A stretch of DNA of 64,000 bases from an uncultured Bacteroidales bacterium (GCA_905233625.1 CAJOFJ010000005.1:64119-128118), one strand, 5' to 3'. Shown: positions 1 through 9,368, counted from the first letter of the stretch. Made by a program: numbers and translations. The notes: a model not told the origin generated them from the sequence alone.

Positions 1-696
1 CACAGTAATGACAGGGGTAAAGCTATACTCACAGTAATAAGCGCCACCGCTGTATTGTCCGGGAACAATGTATGCGTCGTTCTGATGGTTAATTTCGGGG
101 CAAACACTCAAGCTGTAGTCATGGTATTCTGTAGACGCATCGGAATAACTGTTTTCCATGTTGAAAACCATTCTGTTCGGACAAATCATATAAATTGTCG
201 GGAAATAACTGATATTATACCCGTTGTGGAAGGAATTGTAATTGCTTGAATAATTCGGAGACAAACGCAAAGGAATGACAGGATACGGCACCAACTGCGT
301 GGTACTTCCGTAAACATGGGTACAATCCCAGTAATCATCTCCTGCAGAGCCATTGATAGCTGCCCAACTATTGCCTGTTGTAGCACCTTCGACAAACAGA
401 ACGCGGGTGTCGTTCACAGTGCTGTTAGGACCGTAATTTTCGTACAAAGATTCCAAGGTACCACCTTGATGAAAACCATAGCAAGGACCACAAGTTGTTG
501 CAGAGACATCAATATAGACCGTCTTATAATCATTCAACATGTCATACAGGTTGATGGTTTGGTCCGTTATCATCGTTCCAGTGCTCTTATTAATCTCATA
601 GAGATGGAAATCCGGAGCGATTGAACCATCTGGCAACTGGGCATAAGACACCAGCGCAAACATTACGGCTGCAAAAAGGGTAAAGATTTTTTTCAT
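1..696 (-). CDS. Secreted thioredoxin-fold protein (3' end cut by window edge)
   Basis: The frame is open from ATG at 696 to base 1 (232 codons), so the C-terminus lies outside the window. Residues 1-20 are a Sec signal peptide ending in SYAQ. The motif CGPC at residues 69-72, preceded by YIDVSATT, is a thioredoxin/TlpA-type redox active site. The rest (about 80-232) is rich in Tyr, Asn and Ser and resembles Bacteroidota cell-surface proteins. The likely role is disulfide or redox chemistry in the periplasm or on the surface (inference). A sorting domain may follow but cannot be seen. A TTG-N19-TATCTTTG promoter lies 40 bases upstream and the gene is divergent from nhaD. Confidence 0.8.
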   Translation of the reverse strand, partial: MKKIFTLFAAVMFALVSYAQLPDGSIAPDFHLYEINKSTGTMITDQTINLYDMLNDYKTVYIDVSATTCGPCYGFHQGGTLESLYENYGPNSTVNDTRVLFVEGATTGNSWAAINGSAGDDYWDCTHVYGSTTQLVPYPVIPLRLSPNYSSNYNSFHNGYNISYFPTIYMICPNRMVFNMENSYSDASTEYHDYSLSVCPEINHQNDAYIVPGQYSGGAYYCEYSFTPVITV

Positions 697-735
697 AATA
701 ATTAATTTTGGTGAATAATCATATTTTTCAAACTG

Positions 736-765
736 CAAAGATACATATTTTTTATTGGAAAGCAA
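736..765 (-). promoter_or_regulatory. Bacteroidota promoter for the thioredoxin-fold gene
   Basis: On the minus strand TTG (765-763), a 19-nt spacer and TATCTTTG (743-736) match the Bacteroidota -33/-7 consensus. It sits back to back with the nhaD -7 box at 779-786, so the two divergent promoters share about 50 bp. Confidence 0.7.
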
Positions 766-778
766 CGAAAAAATTTTT

Positions 779-786
779 TATTTTTG
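779..786 (+). promoter_or_regulatory. -7 box of the nhaD promoter
   Basis: TATTTTTG matches TAnnTTTG and lies 23 nt before the ATG at 809. It overlaps the 5' part of the longer reading frame that begins at 755, which supports 809 as the true start. Confidence 0.55.
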
Positions 787-808
787 CAAATTCAAAAAAA
801 ACAGTGCC

Positions 809-2164
809 ATGTTTATTTTAATGATTGTCATTTTCCTTATCGGCTATACACTGATAGCCTTGGAACACCCCATGAAAATTAACAAAACCGCCACGGCTCT
901 GATGCTGGGAGTTGTATTGTGGGTATGTGCCATCATTGGCGGAGAAGGCATGCTGGTGGACACCAGCTCCATGATGGACTACATCGAAGACCATCCCGGT
1001 GCGGGTTTCATAGAATGGATAACCCATTTTGAACTGATACATGTGTTAGGAGAAGTATCTGAGATTCTGTTCTTCCTCTTGGGGGCCATGACTATTGTTG
1101 AAATCATCGATACCAACGGAGGATTCTCCTTGATCACAGACCATATCAAGAGCAAAAAGAAAGTCCGTCTGTTGTGGATTCTCTCCCTTCTGACATTCTT
1201 CATGTCTGCCGTCTTGGACAACCTTACCACCTCAATCGTCATGGTGGCTTTGCTGCGCAAGCTCATTGACGACCGACACGACCGCTGGTTTTATGGTGGC
1301 ATGGTGATTGTGGCAGCCAATGCTGGTGGCGCCTGGTCGCCCATTGGTGACGTGACCACCATCATGCTGTGGATTGGAGGAAAAGTTTCCACCGTCAACA
1401 TCATCACAGCCACATTACTGCCAAGTATAGTTTCGCTCTTAGTGCCGCTCATCATTTTGTCATTCATCATGAAAGGTGAGATTCAAAATCCTCAACTTCC
1501 CGAGGTAGAGGAAAACGAGAAACCCAAAGAATGGCAGCGAAAGCTATTCCTCATTCTGGGCGTATCTTGCCTGGTAGGTGTGCCCATTTTCAAGACGATC
1601 ACCCATCTGCCGCCTTATATCGGCATGATGGGCGGTTTGAGCATCCTATGGATGACATCCGAAATCGTTCACCGCAGCACCCGCGAGAGCTTTAACGAGA
1701 AATACGCCATTACCAATGTCATCTCCCGTGTGGACGTGCCCAGCATCTTGTTTTTCTTGGGTATACTGCTGGCCGTGAACGCTTTGGGTACCGTTGGCCA
1801 TCTCGGTTTATTTGCCAATGGCCTTGACACTATCCCGCTGGGAGAACCGCATAAATACTACACCATTGGCACTATCATCGGTGTCATGTCCTCTATTGTG
1901 GACAATGTTCCTTTAGTGGCCGCCACGATGGGTATGTACGATTTCCCGCTCGACAATTATTTCTGGAGTTTTATCGCATACTGTGCCGGTACCGGTGGCA
2001 GCCTGCTCATCATCGGTTCCGCTGCTGGCGTAGCCGTCATGGGCATGGAGAAAATCGACTTCATCTGGTATCTGAAACACATCAGCTGGATTGCCTTAGT
2101 GGGCTATCTGGCAGGTGTGCTGACATTTATTGCGCAGCACGCGATAATGGGATTAAACATGTAA
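809..2164 (+). CDS. nhaD: Na+/H+ antiporter, NhaD family
   Basis: Inner-membrane antiporter exchanging cytoplasmic Na+ for H+ (family knowledge). The 451-residue protein is almost entirely hydrophobic, with about 11-12 membrane segments. It contains NhaD-type conserved stretches such as SAVLDNLTTSIVM, NAGGAWSPIGDVTT and SSIVDNVPLVAA, whose Asp, Asn and Thr residues are expected in the ion path. The frame is open back to 755, but the first 18 codons overlap the promoter, so the ATG at 809 is preferred. Monocistronic, divergent from the thioredoxin-fold gene; a repeat region follows the stop. Confidence 0.92.
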   Translation: MFILMIVIFLIGYTLIALEHPMKINKTATALMLGVVLWVCAIIGGEGMLVDTSSMMDYIEDHPGAGFIEWITHFELIHVLGEVSEILFFLLGAMTIVEIIDTNGGFSLITDHIKSKKKVRLLWILSLLTFFMSAVLDNLTTSIVMVALLRKLIDDRHDRWFYGGMVIVAANAGGAWSPIGDVTTIMLWIGGKVSTVNIITATLLPSIVSLLVPLIILSFIMKGEIQNPQLPEVEENEKPKEWQRKLFLILGVSCLVGVPIFKTITHLPPYIGMMGGLSILWMTSEIVHRSTRESFNEKYAITNVISRVDVPSILFFLGILLAVNALGTVGHLGLFANGLDTIPLGEPHKYYTIGTIIGVMSSIVDNVPLVAATMGMYDFPLDNYFWSFIAYCAGTGGSLLIIGSAAGVAVMGMEKIDFIWYLKHISWIALVGYLAGVLTFIAQHAIMGLNM

Positions 2165-2342
2165 ATTTGCAAATTAGTTAATTAGTTAATGTGCTAATGA
2201 ATCCTTTCGTGGAGGCGTAGAGGCGTGAAGACATGCACTTCGTGCATTCGTTAAGACGAAATTCGTCTTAACGAGTGAGCGCAGCGAACGACTTAACGTC
2301 TTAACGCCTTGACGTATCAACAAATCAACAATCCTAATCCTA
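2165..2342. repeat. Intergenic repeat block with hairpins
   Basis: Begins right after the nhaD stop with AT-rich TTAGTTA heptamers. It continues with GC-richer copies of GGCGTRG-like units and nested palindromes: ATGCACTTCGTGCAT, TTAAGACGAAATTCGTCTTAA, and CTTAACGTCTTAACG direct repeats. A related block follows the ketosynthase gene near 49815-49925. Confidence 0.7.
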
Positions 2343-3203
2343 TTAAAAGCGTTCCACAACTTTGGTGATGAGTTGATTCATCAGGTCATGGTAATCGTCC
2401 AGGAACTCTCCGGTGACACGGTTAGCGATTAACACACAGCAAGTGAGGGCATTATGTCCCAATACACGGCTCAAACCATAGAGAGCTGCACATTCCATTT
2501 CCATATTAGTACAGTGAAGACCCTGATAGTCAAACGATTCAATTTTGGCATTCATTTCAGGGAATTTCAGCGGACCGCGCACTGCCCTGCCCTGCGGGGC
2601 AAAGAAACCCGGAGCCGTCAACGTCACGCCCTTCTCCATGTCGAAGGCAATTCGCTGCAGAAGGTCATCAGATGCCTTGACACAATACGGGAAAGGCAAC
2701 TTTTCATCCCAGCCGGTATGAGCCACAAAAGCCTTGGTCATCTCCTCGTCATCCACCCCTTGATGGTTATAAAACTGCAATAATCCGTCCAGGCCGATGC
2801 CATATCTGGAGGCAATAAATGTACCTGGAGCGAAATGGCCATCCAAGGAGCCGGAAGTGCCGACACGCACCAGATTCAGCGTATGGTGCTCAGGTTTCAC
2901 CTCCATTGTATTCAGATCGATATTGACCAGCGCATCCAGCTCATTCATCACGATTTCAACATTGTCGGGCCCCATGCCCGTTGAAATGGCGGAAATACGT
3001 TTGCCGTTTTTAGTACCCGTATGGGTGTATAACTCACGATTACTTTTTTTCACCTCGATGGTGTCAAAATGGTCGGAAATCATGGTCACACGACCTGGAT
3101 CACCCACTAAAATGATATTGTCAGCAATATCTTCAGGAAAAAGGTTCAGGTGATAGATAGAGCCAGAACCCTGTTTTGGCAATTCGGATGCTAGAATCTT
3201 CAT
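2343..3203 (-). CDS. Nucleoside (uridine) phosphorylase
   Basis: 286 residues of the PNP/UDP family, which cleaves nucleosides with phosphate in the cytoplasm for salvage. Visible hallmarks are the phosphate-binding GDPGR (about 35-39), STGMG, RVGTSGS and the ribose-binding NMEMECA near the C-terminus. The arrangement is closer to uridine phosphorylase than to hexameric purine phosphorylases, but the exact base preference cannot be read from the sequence. ATG at 3203 directly follows an AT-rich repeat tract. Single gene, convergent with nhaD. Confidence 0.88.
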   Translation of the reverse strand: MKILASELPKQGSGSIYHLNLFPEDIADNIILVGDPGRVTMISDHFDTIEVKKSNRELYTHTGTKNGKRISAISTGMGPDNVEIVMNELDALVNIDLNTMEVKPEHHTLNLVRVGTSGSLDGHFAPGTFIASRYGIGLDGLLQFYNHQGVDDEEMTKAFVAHTGWDEKLPFPYCVKASDDLLQRIAFDMEKGVTLTAPGFFAPQGRAVRGPLKFPEMNAKIESFDYQGLHCTNMEMECAALYGLSRVLGHNALTCCVLIANRVTGEFLDDYHDLMNQLITKVVERF

Positions 3204-3276
3204 AATTAATAATTGACAATTAATAATTAATAGTAACCAACTTTCAGTTTTCAGTTTTCAATTTTCAGTTTTCAGT
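3204..3276. repeat. TTTCAGT heptamer array
   Basis: From 3242 to 3276 five heptamers TTTCAGT/TTTCAAT run in phase. Read on the minus strand (ACTGAAA) the array supplies the TGA stop of the sugar transporter gene at 3272-3274. An AATTAATAATT tract fills 3204-3230. Confidence 0.8.
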
Positions 3277-4459
3277 TCTTTTGGGTTCGGAGGGCAAGAG
3301 CGGTGAGGTAAAGGAGGCAGGCGAGGGTAACAAAGAAAGCGTAGCGAGGATTGAAGTTGGCGGCAAAGCCCGTCAGCAGCGGCACGATGGCGGCACCAAC
3401 GATAGCGGTAGTCATCAGGCCTGAAATTTCATTGGTCTTTTCAGGAATACGATCCACGCAAATTGAGAAAATCAAGGGGAAGATATTGGCGAAACCGACA
3501 CCAATCAGGATGAAGCTCAACCAAGTGGTGACCGCATTATACGGCAAGAACAACAGCACATTGCCGATAATGGAAACCATCACCGTCAGGATCAGGAAAA
3601 CTGTCGGTTTGATATAACGCAGGCAGACACCTCCCATGAAACGACCTACAAACAGCGCAACAATCAGCACGATATTGCCCATAGCCGGTGAAATGGCAGG
3701 GTTGTTTTCAATCAAGATGGAAGGAATTCTATTGAACATAGAAGCTTCGGCGCCACAATAGAAGAAAATGCCGAGAAACATCATCAGGATGAAAGGATTT
3801 CCCAAAGCGGCCAGACACTTGCCCAAAGTAGTCGGAGTGGTGGTGTCTTTTTCCGTTTCGTTCGGCACAAAAAGCAGCACCATCAACAGGGTAATCAGCA
3901 GTACCAGCGCAAAAATCGGGAAGAGAATGCGGAAACCTGTGTTGACCGGCTCGGTAGCCCCTTCGGGAGTAAAGGAGAACCAGCCATATTTCATCAATGA
4001 AGTGCCTATCAGCACCAAAATAAGCGAAGTGGACAAGGTTCCAATGGCCTTCAGTGACTGGGCGAAGGACAGCATGCTGGAGTATTTGCCTTCGGGGGAC
4101 ACATCACGAATGAGCGGATTGCCAGACACTTGCAGGATAGTGGCACCCGCGCCCATCAGCAAAACGGCCAAAAGGATGACGGGGAAATTGAAGGCTAAAA
4201 TCGGCAATACAGCACCTAACAAAAACAGTATCAGACCTATAGTCAACATTTTCTTCTTTCCGATGCGGGACTGGGTGACGCCCATGGGCACTGACAGCAC
4301 CCCGAACATAATCATACCTGAGAATGACACCAACGAGGCTGTCAGTGGCGTAATATTGAAAGCGGTTTCCACGATAGACACCAGCTGTCCGGCGGCATCA
4401 CCGAAGCCCATGGCGAGGAACACCAAGAAGACGGAGATCAAAGAGAGTTGTTTTTTCAT
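3272..4459 (-). CDS. MFS sugar transporter, FHS/FucP-like
   Basis: 395-residue major facilitator with 12 predicted membrane helices. The N-terminal FLAMGFGDAAGQLVS and the RIGKKK loop between helices 2 and 3 fit the fucose/glucose:H+ symporter branch common in Bacteroidota, so proton-coupled uptake of a hexose or related sugar is likely. Substrate not identifiable. The stop codon lies inside a TTTCAGT heptamer array. A TATCTTTG -7 box lies at 4494-4487 on the minus strand, 28 nt before the ATG. Confidence 0.8.
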   Translation of the reverse strand: MKKQLSLISVFLVFLAMGFGDAAGQLVSIVETAFNITPLTASLVSFSGMIMFGVLSVPMGVTQSRIGKKKMLTIGLILFLLGAVLPILAFNFPVILLAVLLMGAGATILQVSGNPLIRDVSPEGKYSSMLSFAQSLKAIGTLSTSLILVLIGTSLMKYGWFSFTPEGATEPVNTGFRILFPIFALVLLITLLMVLLFVPNETEKDTTTPTTLGKCLAALGNPFILMMFLGIFFYCGAEASMFNRIPSILIENNPAISPAMGNIVLIVALFVGRFMGGVCLRYIKPTVFLILTVMVSIIGNVLLFLPYNAVTTWLSFILIGVGFANIFPLIFSICVDRIPEKTNEISGLMTTAIVGAAIVPLLTGFAANFNPRYAFFVTLACLLYLTALALRTQKN

Positions 4460-4494
4460 ATTCTGTATCTAAAATGATTATTCGGCAAAGATAC

Positions 4495-4696
4495 GGATTT
4501 TTTTAATTAGCAAATGTAAAAATTAGCAAATTAGTTAATGTGCTAATTAACAATGTGCTAATTAATTTAGGGGGAGTTTCGCTTCGCTCAAGGGGAGTCT
4601 CACTTCGTTCGAGGGGAGTTTCGGGCTGCGCCCTCGAGGGGGAGTTTAATTGTCAACTATCAACTGTCAATTATCAATTATTAATTGTATACTGAA
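4495..4696. repeat. Intergenic repeat block: TTAGCAA-type and GGGGAGT hairpin family
   Basis: Two parts. 4504-4568 repeats TTAGCAA, ATTAGTT and AATGTGC-type units. 4569-4645 holds three to four copies of a GGGGAGT-started unit of 21 or 25 nt whose second half forms a small hairpin (CGCTTCGCTC, CACTTCGTTCG, GGGCTGCGCCC). The same unit recurs at 6227, 26284, 30270 and 43962. Confidence 0.75.
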
Positions 4697-6100
4697 TCAG
4701 TCGCGCACGCAACGGACCGAGAAACCGTTGTCCTTGCCCCAGCCACCGTCCCTTACCACGTAGGCTAAGCTGCTAGAGATACCGTAGTAGTACGCGCCGA
4801 GGACACTGACTTCCGTAGCACACCAAAATAAGGCGTTATTATAAAAATAGGTCTCGTCACCGCCATGCCAGCCAGCGGGAATAGCTGAAAAGCCTGTGGC
4901 ATTGTTCGCGTTCGGATCATTTCCCACCGTACAAGTCTCATAAAAGTGGTTACCAACCCATTCCGTGGTGGATGCCAATGCTTTGGCAATATTATCACTG
5001 TTATTGCCGCATTGGTACCGCGTCTGGCTACTTACATAGCTGGTCAACTGGGTCCATTCCGCATCACTCGGCACATGCCAGCCATTCGGGCAGATGCCCT
5101 GCACGCCACTTGGATTAGATGTTGAGGAAGATGCGCCATGCATCACCGCAGGCCAGTTGTACAAGTAGCCGCGGGTAGGTACATTATTGGCATTGTTATT
5201 GGGGTTATAACAGTATGGCGCTGTATAACTGTTGCCATCGAAGCTTATTGGGAGGTATGTTCCATTGGCATAGCGGGAGGTGCGCAGGTTCTCCTTCATC
5301 CAGCACTGGTTACCTATCTGCACGGTATTGTAGGTATTGTTATCTATGTCGGTCACGGTAGCGGCACCGGAACAGGGCAGACCATCACAAAAATTCTCAA
5401 CTTGAAAACCTACAGTAATTGTTTCATTAGGATGCAATTGCCATGGGATTTGTCGGGAATATACTGTTCCACAAATAGTGGAATAGCCTGTTACTGCCAA
5501 ATTATCTCCGGTTGACCATGGGTGTGTAACAGTGCCTTTCTCGTCGTTCTTTGTGTCAGCAACACGGTTTCCTTCTTCAAAATCCAGCAAACGAATAGTG
5601 TTATCGCCAGCAGAACCATGGTTAATCATTTTTATACTGGCAGTTTGTTTCCCCTGGCGGGCAGTGAGAAAATACACACCTGTTGAGGACAAGCTTACGC
5701 ACAGTTGGTAGTTTCCGGCCTGTTGGGACGAGAATTTTTTCGCTCCAACAACACGACCTGAAATATCTGTAATTTCCACTGCGACATCTCCATCTTCCGC
5801 CACTGTCAAATTAGCGTATGTGGTACCGGTAAAAGGATTGGGATTATTCTGCGACAATTGTAGAGACGCACGGCCGTGTGTCTCTACATCATGAATCCCC
5901 GTCCCATTGATCAAGATAAGGGTGGTATCCGGCCAATAAATGGTCTCTCGCCAATTCTGGGAAAGGTTGACCAAAATCACACTGTCGAGTTGCACGTAAT
6001 GGTTCACCACATCCACTCCCGTAAATTTCACGGTGATGGTCTGTGCCATAACGAACACAGAAACCACCATTATCATCAAAAAAACGAAGAGTTTTTTCAT
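4697..6100 (-). CDS. Secreted FISUMP-domain protein with internal sorting-type domain
   Basis: 467 residues. Residues 1-19 are a signal peptide. About 80-160 has the look of a type IX secretion C-terminal sorting (type A) domain: LSQNNPNPFTGTT, then ITDISGRVV, and YFLTARQGKQTASIKMI. Such domains normally end a protein; here one is followed by about 300 more residues. The C-terminal half (about 245-467) is a FISUMP domain (Fibrobacter succinogenes major paralogous family), with MKENLRTSRYANGT, GYLYNWPAVM, GICPNGWHVPSDAEWTQL and a final FSVRCVRD. A palindromic element at 5859-5888 is read in frame as ETHGRASLQ just before the sorting-like domain. Function unknown, probably surface-exposed. A TATTTTTG -7 box is at 6162-6155. 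Confidence 0.82.
   Translation of the reverse strand: MKKLFVFLMIMVVSVFVMAQTITVKFTGVDVVNHYVQLDSVILVNLSQNWRETIYWPDTTLILINGTGIHDVETHGRASLQLSQNNPNPFTGTTYANLTVAEDGDVAVEITDISGRVVGAKKFSSQQAGNYQLCVSLSSTGVYFLTARQGKQTASIKMINHGSAGDNTIRLLDFEEGNRVADTKNDEKGTVTHPWSTGDNLAVTGYSTICGTVYSRQIPWQLHPNETITVGFQVENFCDGLPCSGAATVTDIDNNTYNTVQIGNQCWMKENLRTSRYANGTYLPISFDGNSYTAPYCYNPNNNANNVPTRGYLYNWPAVMHGASSSTSNPSGVQGICPNGWHVPSDAEWTQLTSYVSSQTRYQCGNNSDNIAKALASTTEWVGNHFYETCTVGNDPNANNATGFSAIPAGWHGGDETYFYNNALFWCATEVSVLGAYYYGISSSLAYVVRDGGWGKDNGFSVRCVRD
5859..5888. repeat. Palindromic element carried in frame in the FISUMP gene
   Basis: Arms of 15 nt with one mismatch (TGTAGAGACGCACGG against CCGTGTGTCTCTACA). On the gene strand it is read as VETHGRASLQ. 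A related palindrome lies in the glycosyltransferase gene (54311-54342, also read as ETH..ASLQ), and a degenerate one in the MMPL gene (55551-55577). Confidence 0.8.
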
Positions 6101-6169
6101 AAGAAAAATTTATGTTTAATGATTGTAAATCTGCTTCTTATCGTAATAAAGTGGCAAAAATACAAAATA

Positions 6170-6300
6170 ATTAGCAAATTTGCAAATGTGAAAATTAGCA
6201 AATTAGTTAATGTGCTAATTAATTAGGGGGAGTTTCGAGCTGCGCCCTCAAGGGAAGTCTCGCTTCGCTCGAGGGGAGTTTTTAAAATGAATTCAGAATT
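6170..6300. repeat. Intergenic heptamer and GGGGAGT hairpin repeats
   Basis: 6174-6226 is a drifting 7-nt array (AATTAGC, AAATTTG, CAAATGT and so on). 6227-6281 carries two GGGGAGT-family units with hairpin inserts GAGCTGCGCCCTC and CGCTTCGCTCG. 6282-6335 is AT-rich with ATTCAGAATTCAAA. Confidence 0.7.
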
Positions 6301-6335
6301 CAAACAACTATTAATTATTTATTGTTAACTGATAA

Positions 6336-7688
6336 CTACCATGCCCAGAGCAGCAATCCGCCGCAAATAATAATACCCGAGACCACCAAATCGATAATGC
6401 AGAACCCCATAATATCCTTGGCATTGAGTTTAGCGATGGCCAAAGCGGGGATGGCCCAGAAGGGCTGGATCAGGTTGGTCCATGCGTCGCCCCAGGCGAT
6501 GGCAATGCCTGTCAATCCGGGATCCACGCCCAAATCGGCACCGGCAGCAAACATAATAGGAGCCTGGATAGCCCAGTGACCGCCACCGGAGGGCACAAAC
6601 ATGTTGAGTACCGCAGCACAGAGGAAAGTCAGCAAGGGATAAGTATGCGGAGTGGAAATAGAGATACATGCATCGCTGATGACTGTGCCGAAACAGATTC
6701 CCGAAGCTCCGACACCCGTGATAATGCCCATGATGCCGGCGTAAAACGGGAATTGCAGGATGATGCCCGCCGCACCCGTGGCCGCTTTGGTAAAAGCACG
6801 CACGTATGCCAACGGGGTACCATGCAAAATCACACCCGCAAACAGGAACAACATGATGACGGAGTTCAAGTCCAAGGAACCTCCTTTGAAACCCAGATGT
6901 ATCACCAAATAGGAGAAACCCAGCAAGGCCACTATCCAGCTCAACAAATGGCTATTCTCCATCTTTTCGGCAGGCGTTTCAGACAAGGGTTTCATCTGTG
7001 TTTCCTCTTCTTCCAACAAGGCCGGATCAACGGTTACCGTATGTTCCTTTTTGGGATGCATCAGGGCATTGACCACCACCAGCGCAATAATCACAAGAAT
7101 CACCATGACAATATTATGCGGATCCAGAATCGTGCGGGTAATATGCACAGGCTCTGTCAGAATGCCGTTAGTAGCCTTGGTCAGTGCGTCACCGGGAGTG
7201 GCCATCGTCAAGGGAATAGAACCAGAAAGTCCGGCGTGCCAAACCACGAAACCGCTGTAGGCCGAGGCAATCAGCAGGCGGTAATCCACCCCTTGCAACT
7301 TGCGGGCAATCTCTTTGGCGAAAATCACTCCCACAATCAATCCGAAGCCCCAGTTAATCCAGCAGGCCACGGCGGAAACGCCTGTCACCAGGGCAATAGC
7401 CGAGGCGGGAGTTTTCGGCAGGGCGGCCAAGCGGCCTATACCCTTTTTCACCACAGGAGCGGCTGCCAAAGTAGAACCGCAGACCAGCACCAGAGCCATC
7501 TGCATAGCAAAGGCCAGCAGTCCCCAAACGCCATTGCCCCAGTGTTCAATCACCTCAATCGGACTTTGACGGCATATCGGCATAGCCAGCAAAGCCGCCA
7601 CCAGAGTCAAGATAATCGCAAAAATAAATGGTTCGGGCAGGTATCGCTGCACCACTCTCACACAAGCACGAATAACTTTCTGAAACAT
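6336..7688 (-). CDS. Short-chain fatty acid transporter, AtoE family
   Basis: 450-residue polytopic membrane protein with about 12 helices. Family-typical stretches are VQRYLPEPFIFAIILT near the N-terminus, GNGVWGLLAFAMQM, CWINWGFGLI, HAGLSGSIPL and VPSGGGHWAIQ. AtoE-type proteins move short-chain fatty acids such as acetoacetate and butyrate across the inner membrane (family knowledge); the actual substrate here is unknown. A charged cytoplasmic loop at about 215-245 (EEEETQMKPLSETPAEK) separates two halves. ATG at 7688. Single gene, same strand as the AGCS symporter upstream. Confidence 0.88.
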   Translation of the reverse strand: MFQKVIRACVRVVQRYLPEPFIFAIILTLVAALLAMPICRQSPIEVIEHWGNGVWGLLAFAMQMALVLVCGSTLAAAPVVKKGIGRLAALPKTPASAIALVTGVSAVACWINWGFGLIVGVIFAKEIARKLQGVDYRLLIASAYSGFVVWHAGLSGSIPLTMATPGDALTKATNGILTEPVHITRTILDPHNIVMVILVIIALVVVNALMHPKKEHTVTVDPALLEEEETQMKPLSETPAEKMENSHLLSWIVALLGFSYLVIHLGFKGGSLDLNSVIMLFLFAGVILHGTPLAYVRAFTKAATGAAGIILQFPFYAGIMGIITGVGASGICFGTVISDACISISTPHTYPLLTFLCAAVLNMFVPSGGGHWAIQAPIMFAAGADLGVDPGLTGIAIAWGDAWTNLIQPFWAIPALAIAKLNAKDIMGFCIIDLVVSGIIICGGLLLWAW

Positions 7689-7694
7689 TTTGAT

Positions 7695-7868
7695 AAAACT
7701 AAGAACTAAGAATTAAGAGTTAAAAAGGTTGATTTGTTGAATTGTTTAGATGTTGAAATGTTTAAGTGTTAACAATTAATAGGTTATAGTTTTTTTAGCT
7801 TTCAACTTTTAGTTTAATTGGCACATTAGCACATTGTTAATTAGCACATTAACTATTTTGCTAATTAA
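7695..7868. repeat. Intergenic heptamer repeats
   Basis: AACTAAG, AACTAAG, AATTAAG, AGTTAAA run in phase from 7698, followed by GTTGATTTGTTGAAT-type units. 7822-7868 has TTAGCACATTG and ACTAATTG units that run into the symporter stop codon. Confidence 0.7.
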
Positions 7869-9368
7869 CTAATTGTCAATTACTCCATTCGGATGTTGTT
7901 CCCAGAAATCGGCATTTTCAATGTCCAATTCTTTCGGGTCGAAGACTGGTTCCTTGCCTTCTTTCTGCTGTTTCTCATAGCTGTTGAAGGCCTTGATAGC
8001 CGTCTTGGAGAGCAGCAATATAGACACCACATTAATCCATGCCATGGTACCCACGCCGATGTCGCCCAAATCCCAAGCAGCCTTAGCGGATTTCATAGAG
8101 CCATAAAACACCGACAACACTATGACGAAACGCAGTATCCAAACAGCCACATGTTCACGTCTGCCTTTGCCAAACAAATAAACGATGCTGGTTTCCGCAT
8201 AATAGTAATAGGCCATGATGGTGGTAAAAGCGAAGAATGCCAGAGCCACCGCCACGGAGACATTGCCTACCATCTGTCCAAAGACCGTTCCGATTGCCGT
8301 GGATGTATAGGACACATCCGGGGCTCCCAAGGCGTAGGAAGAAGTGACAAGATATTCGCCCGTCGTGGCATTCACCACGTTATAGGTTTTGGCGGCCAAA
8401 ATCATTACGGCGGTAGCCGAACAGACCAACAGAGTATCGATATAAACGGAGAAACCCTGCACCAAACCCTGTTTTACAGGATGCGACACTTTGGCGGCAC
8501 CGGCCACAATGGGACCCGTACCCTGTCCTGCCTCATTGGAATAGATGCCACGTTTCACTCCCCAGGCAATAGTGCTACCCAAGATACCTCCTGTAATTTC
8601 ATGCAGACCTATCGCGCCCGACAACATATCCTTCAACACGGAGGGGATGGCTGGCCAATGGTAGCAAAGCACCACCACCGCCATGACCACATATATGACA
8701 GCCATGAACGGGGCCACAATCTGCGCCACGTAAGCGATACGCTTGACACCGCCTATTACCACCAAACCGAGCAAAGAAGCCACTATCAATCCAATATACA
8801 TGGGATTAACCTGAAAAGAATTGGCGAAGGCGATAGCGATGCCATTGCTCTGCACGGGGGGCAGGAACAAACCGCAGGCCACCACCGAGCACACGGCAAA
8901 CAAAACTGCCAACCATTTGCTATGCAAACCTTTTTCAATATAATACGATGGGCCACCGCGAAATTGACCGTTATGGTTCTCCTTGTAAATCTGTGCCAAG
9001 GTAGCTTCCACAAAAGCCGAGCCAGCACCAAAGAAAGCGATAACCCACATCCAGACAATAGCGCCAGGGCCACCATAACCGATGGCCGTAGCTACGCCCA
9101 CAATATTACCAGTACCCACTCTGCCCGACAAAGCGATAGCAAATGCCTGGAAAGAGGAGATGCCCGTTTTCTGTTTCTTGTCGTTCGTAAACAGCAGTCG
9201 CACCATCTCTCCAAAATGACGCACCTGCACAAAGCGTGTGCGGAAAGAGAAGTACAGTCCCGCCAGCAGGCACAGAGCCACCAAAGCCGGGCTCCATATC
9301 CAAGCCGACAGCTGGGCCACTCCTTTTTCCACTATACCCTGAAATTCCGCAAAATCCATTATATGCAC
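7869..9368 (-). CDS. Sodium:alanine symporter family (AGCS) transporter
   Basis: 499 residues, about 11 membrane helices, inner-membrane Na+-coupled uptake of alanine or glycine (family knowledge). Diagnostic stretches are GRVGTGNIVGVATAI (about 86-100), GPGAIVWMW, FVEATLAQIYKE, and RGIYSNEAGQGTGPIVAGAAK, the AGCS signature. The charged C-terminal tail ends in GVIDN, and the last codons and stop lie in an intergenic repeat. A second ATG nine bases on (9359) is also possible. A TAATTTTG -7 box lies at 9386-9379, only about 10 nt before the first ATG, so the leader is very short. Confidence 0.9.
   Translation of the reverse strand: MHIMDFAEFQGIVEKGVAQLSAWIWSPALVALCLLAGLYFSFRTRFVQVRHFGEMVRLLFTNDKKQKTGISSFQAFAIALSGRVGTGNIVGVATAIGYGGPGAIVWMWVIAFFGAGSAFVEATLAQIYKENHNGQFRGGPSYYIEKGLHSKWLAVLFAVCSVVACGLFLPPVQSNGIAIAFANSFQVNPMYIGLIVASLLGLVVIGGVKRIAYVAQIVAPFMAVIYVVMAVVVLCYHWPAIPSVLKDMLSGAIGLHEITGGILGSTIAWGVKRGIYSNEAGQGTGPIVAGAAKVSHPVKQGLVQGFSVYIDTLLVCSATAVMILAAKTYNVVNATTGEYLVTSSYALGAPDVSYTSTAIGTVFGQMVGNVSVAVALAFFAFTTIMAYYYYAETSIVYLFGKGRREHVAVWILRFVIVLSVFYGSMKSAKAAWDLGDIGVGTMAWINVVSILLLSKTAIKAFNSYEKQQKEGKEPVFDPKELDIENADFWEQHPNGVIDN

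Noticed and set aside
755..808. N-terminal extension of NhaD
   Set aside because: It overlaps the -7 box at 779-786 and adds charged residues before the first membrane helix.
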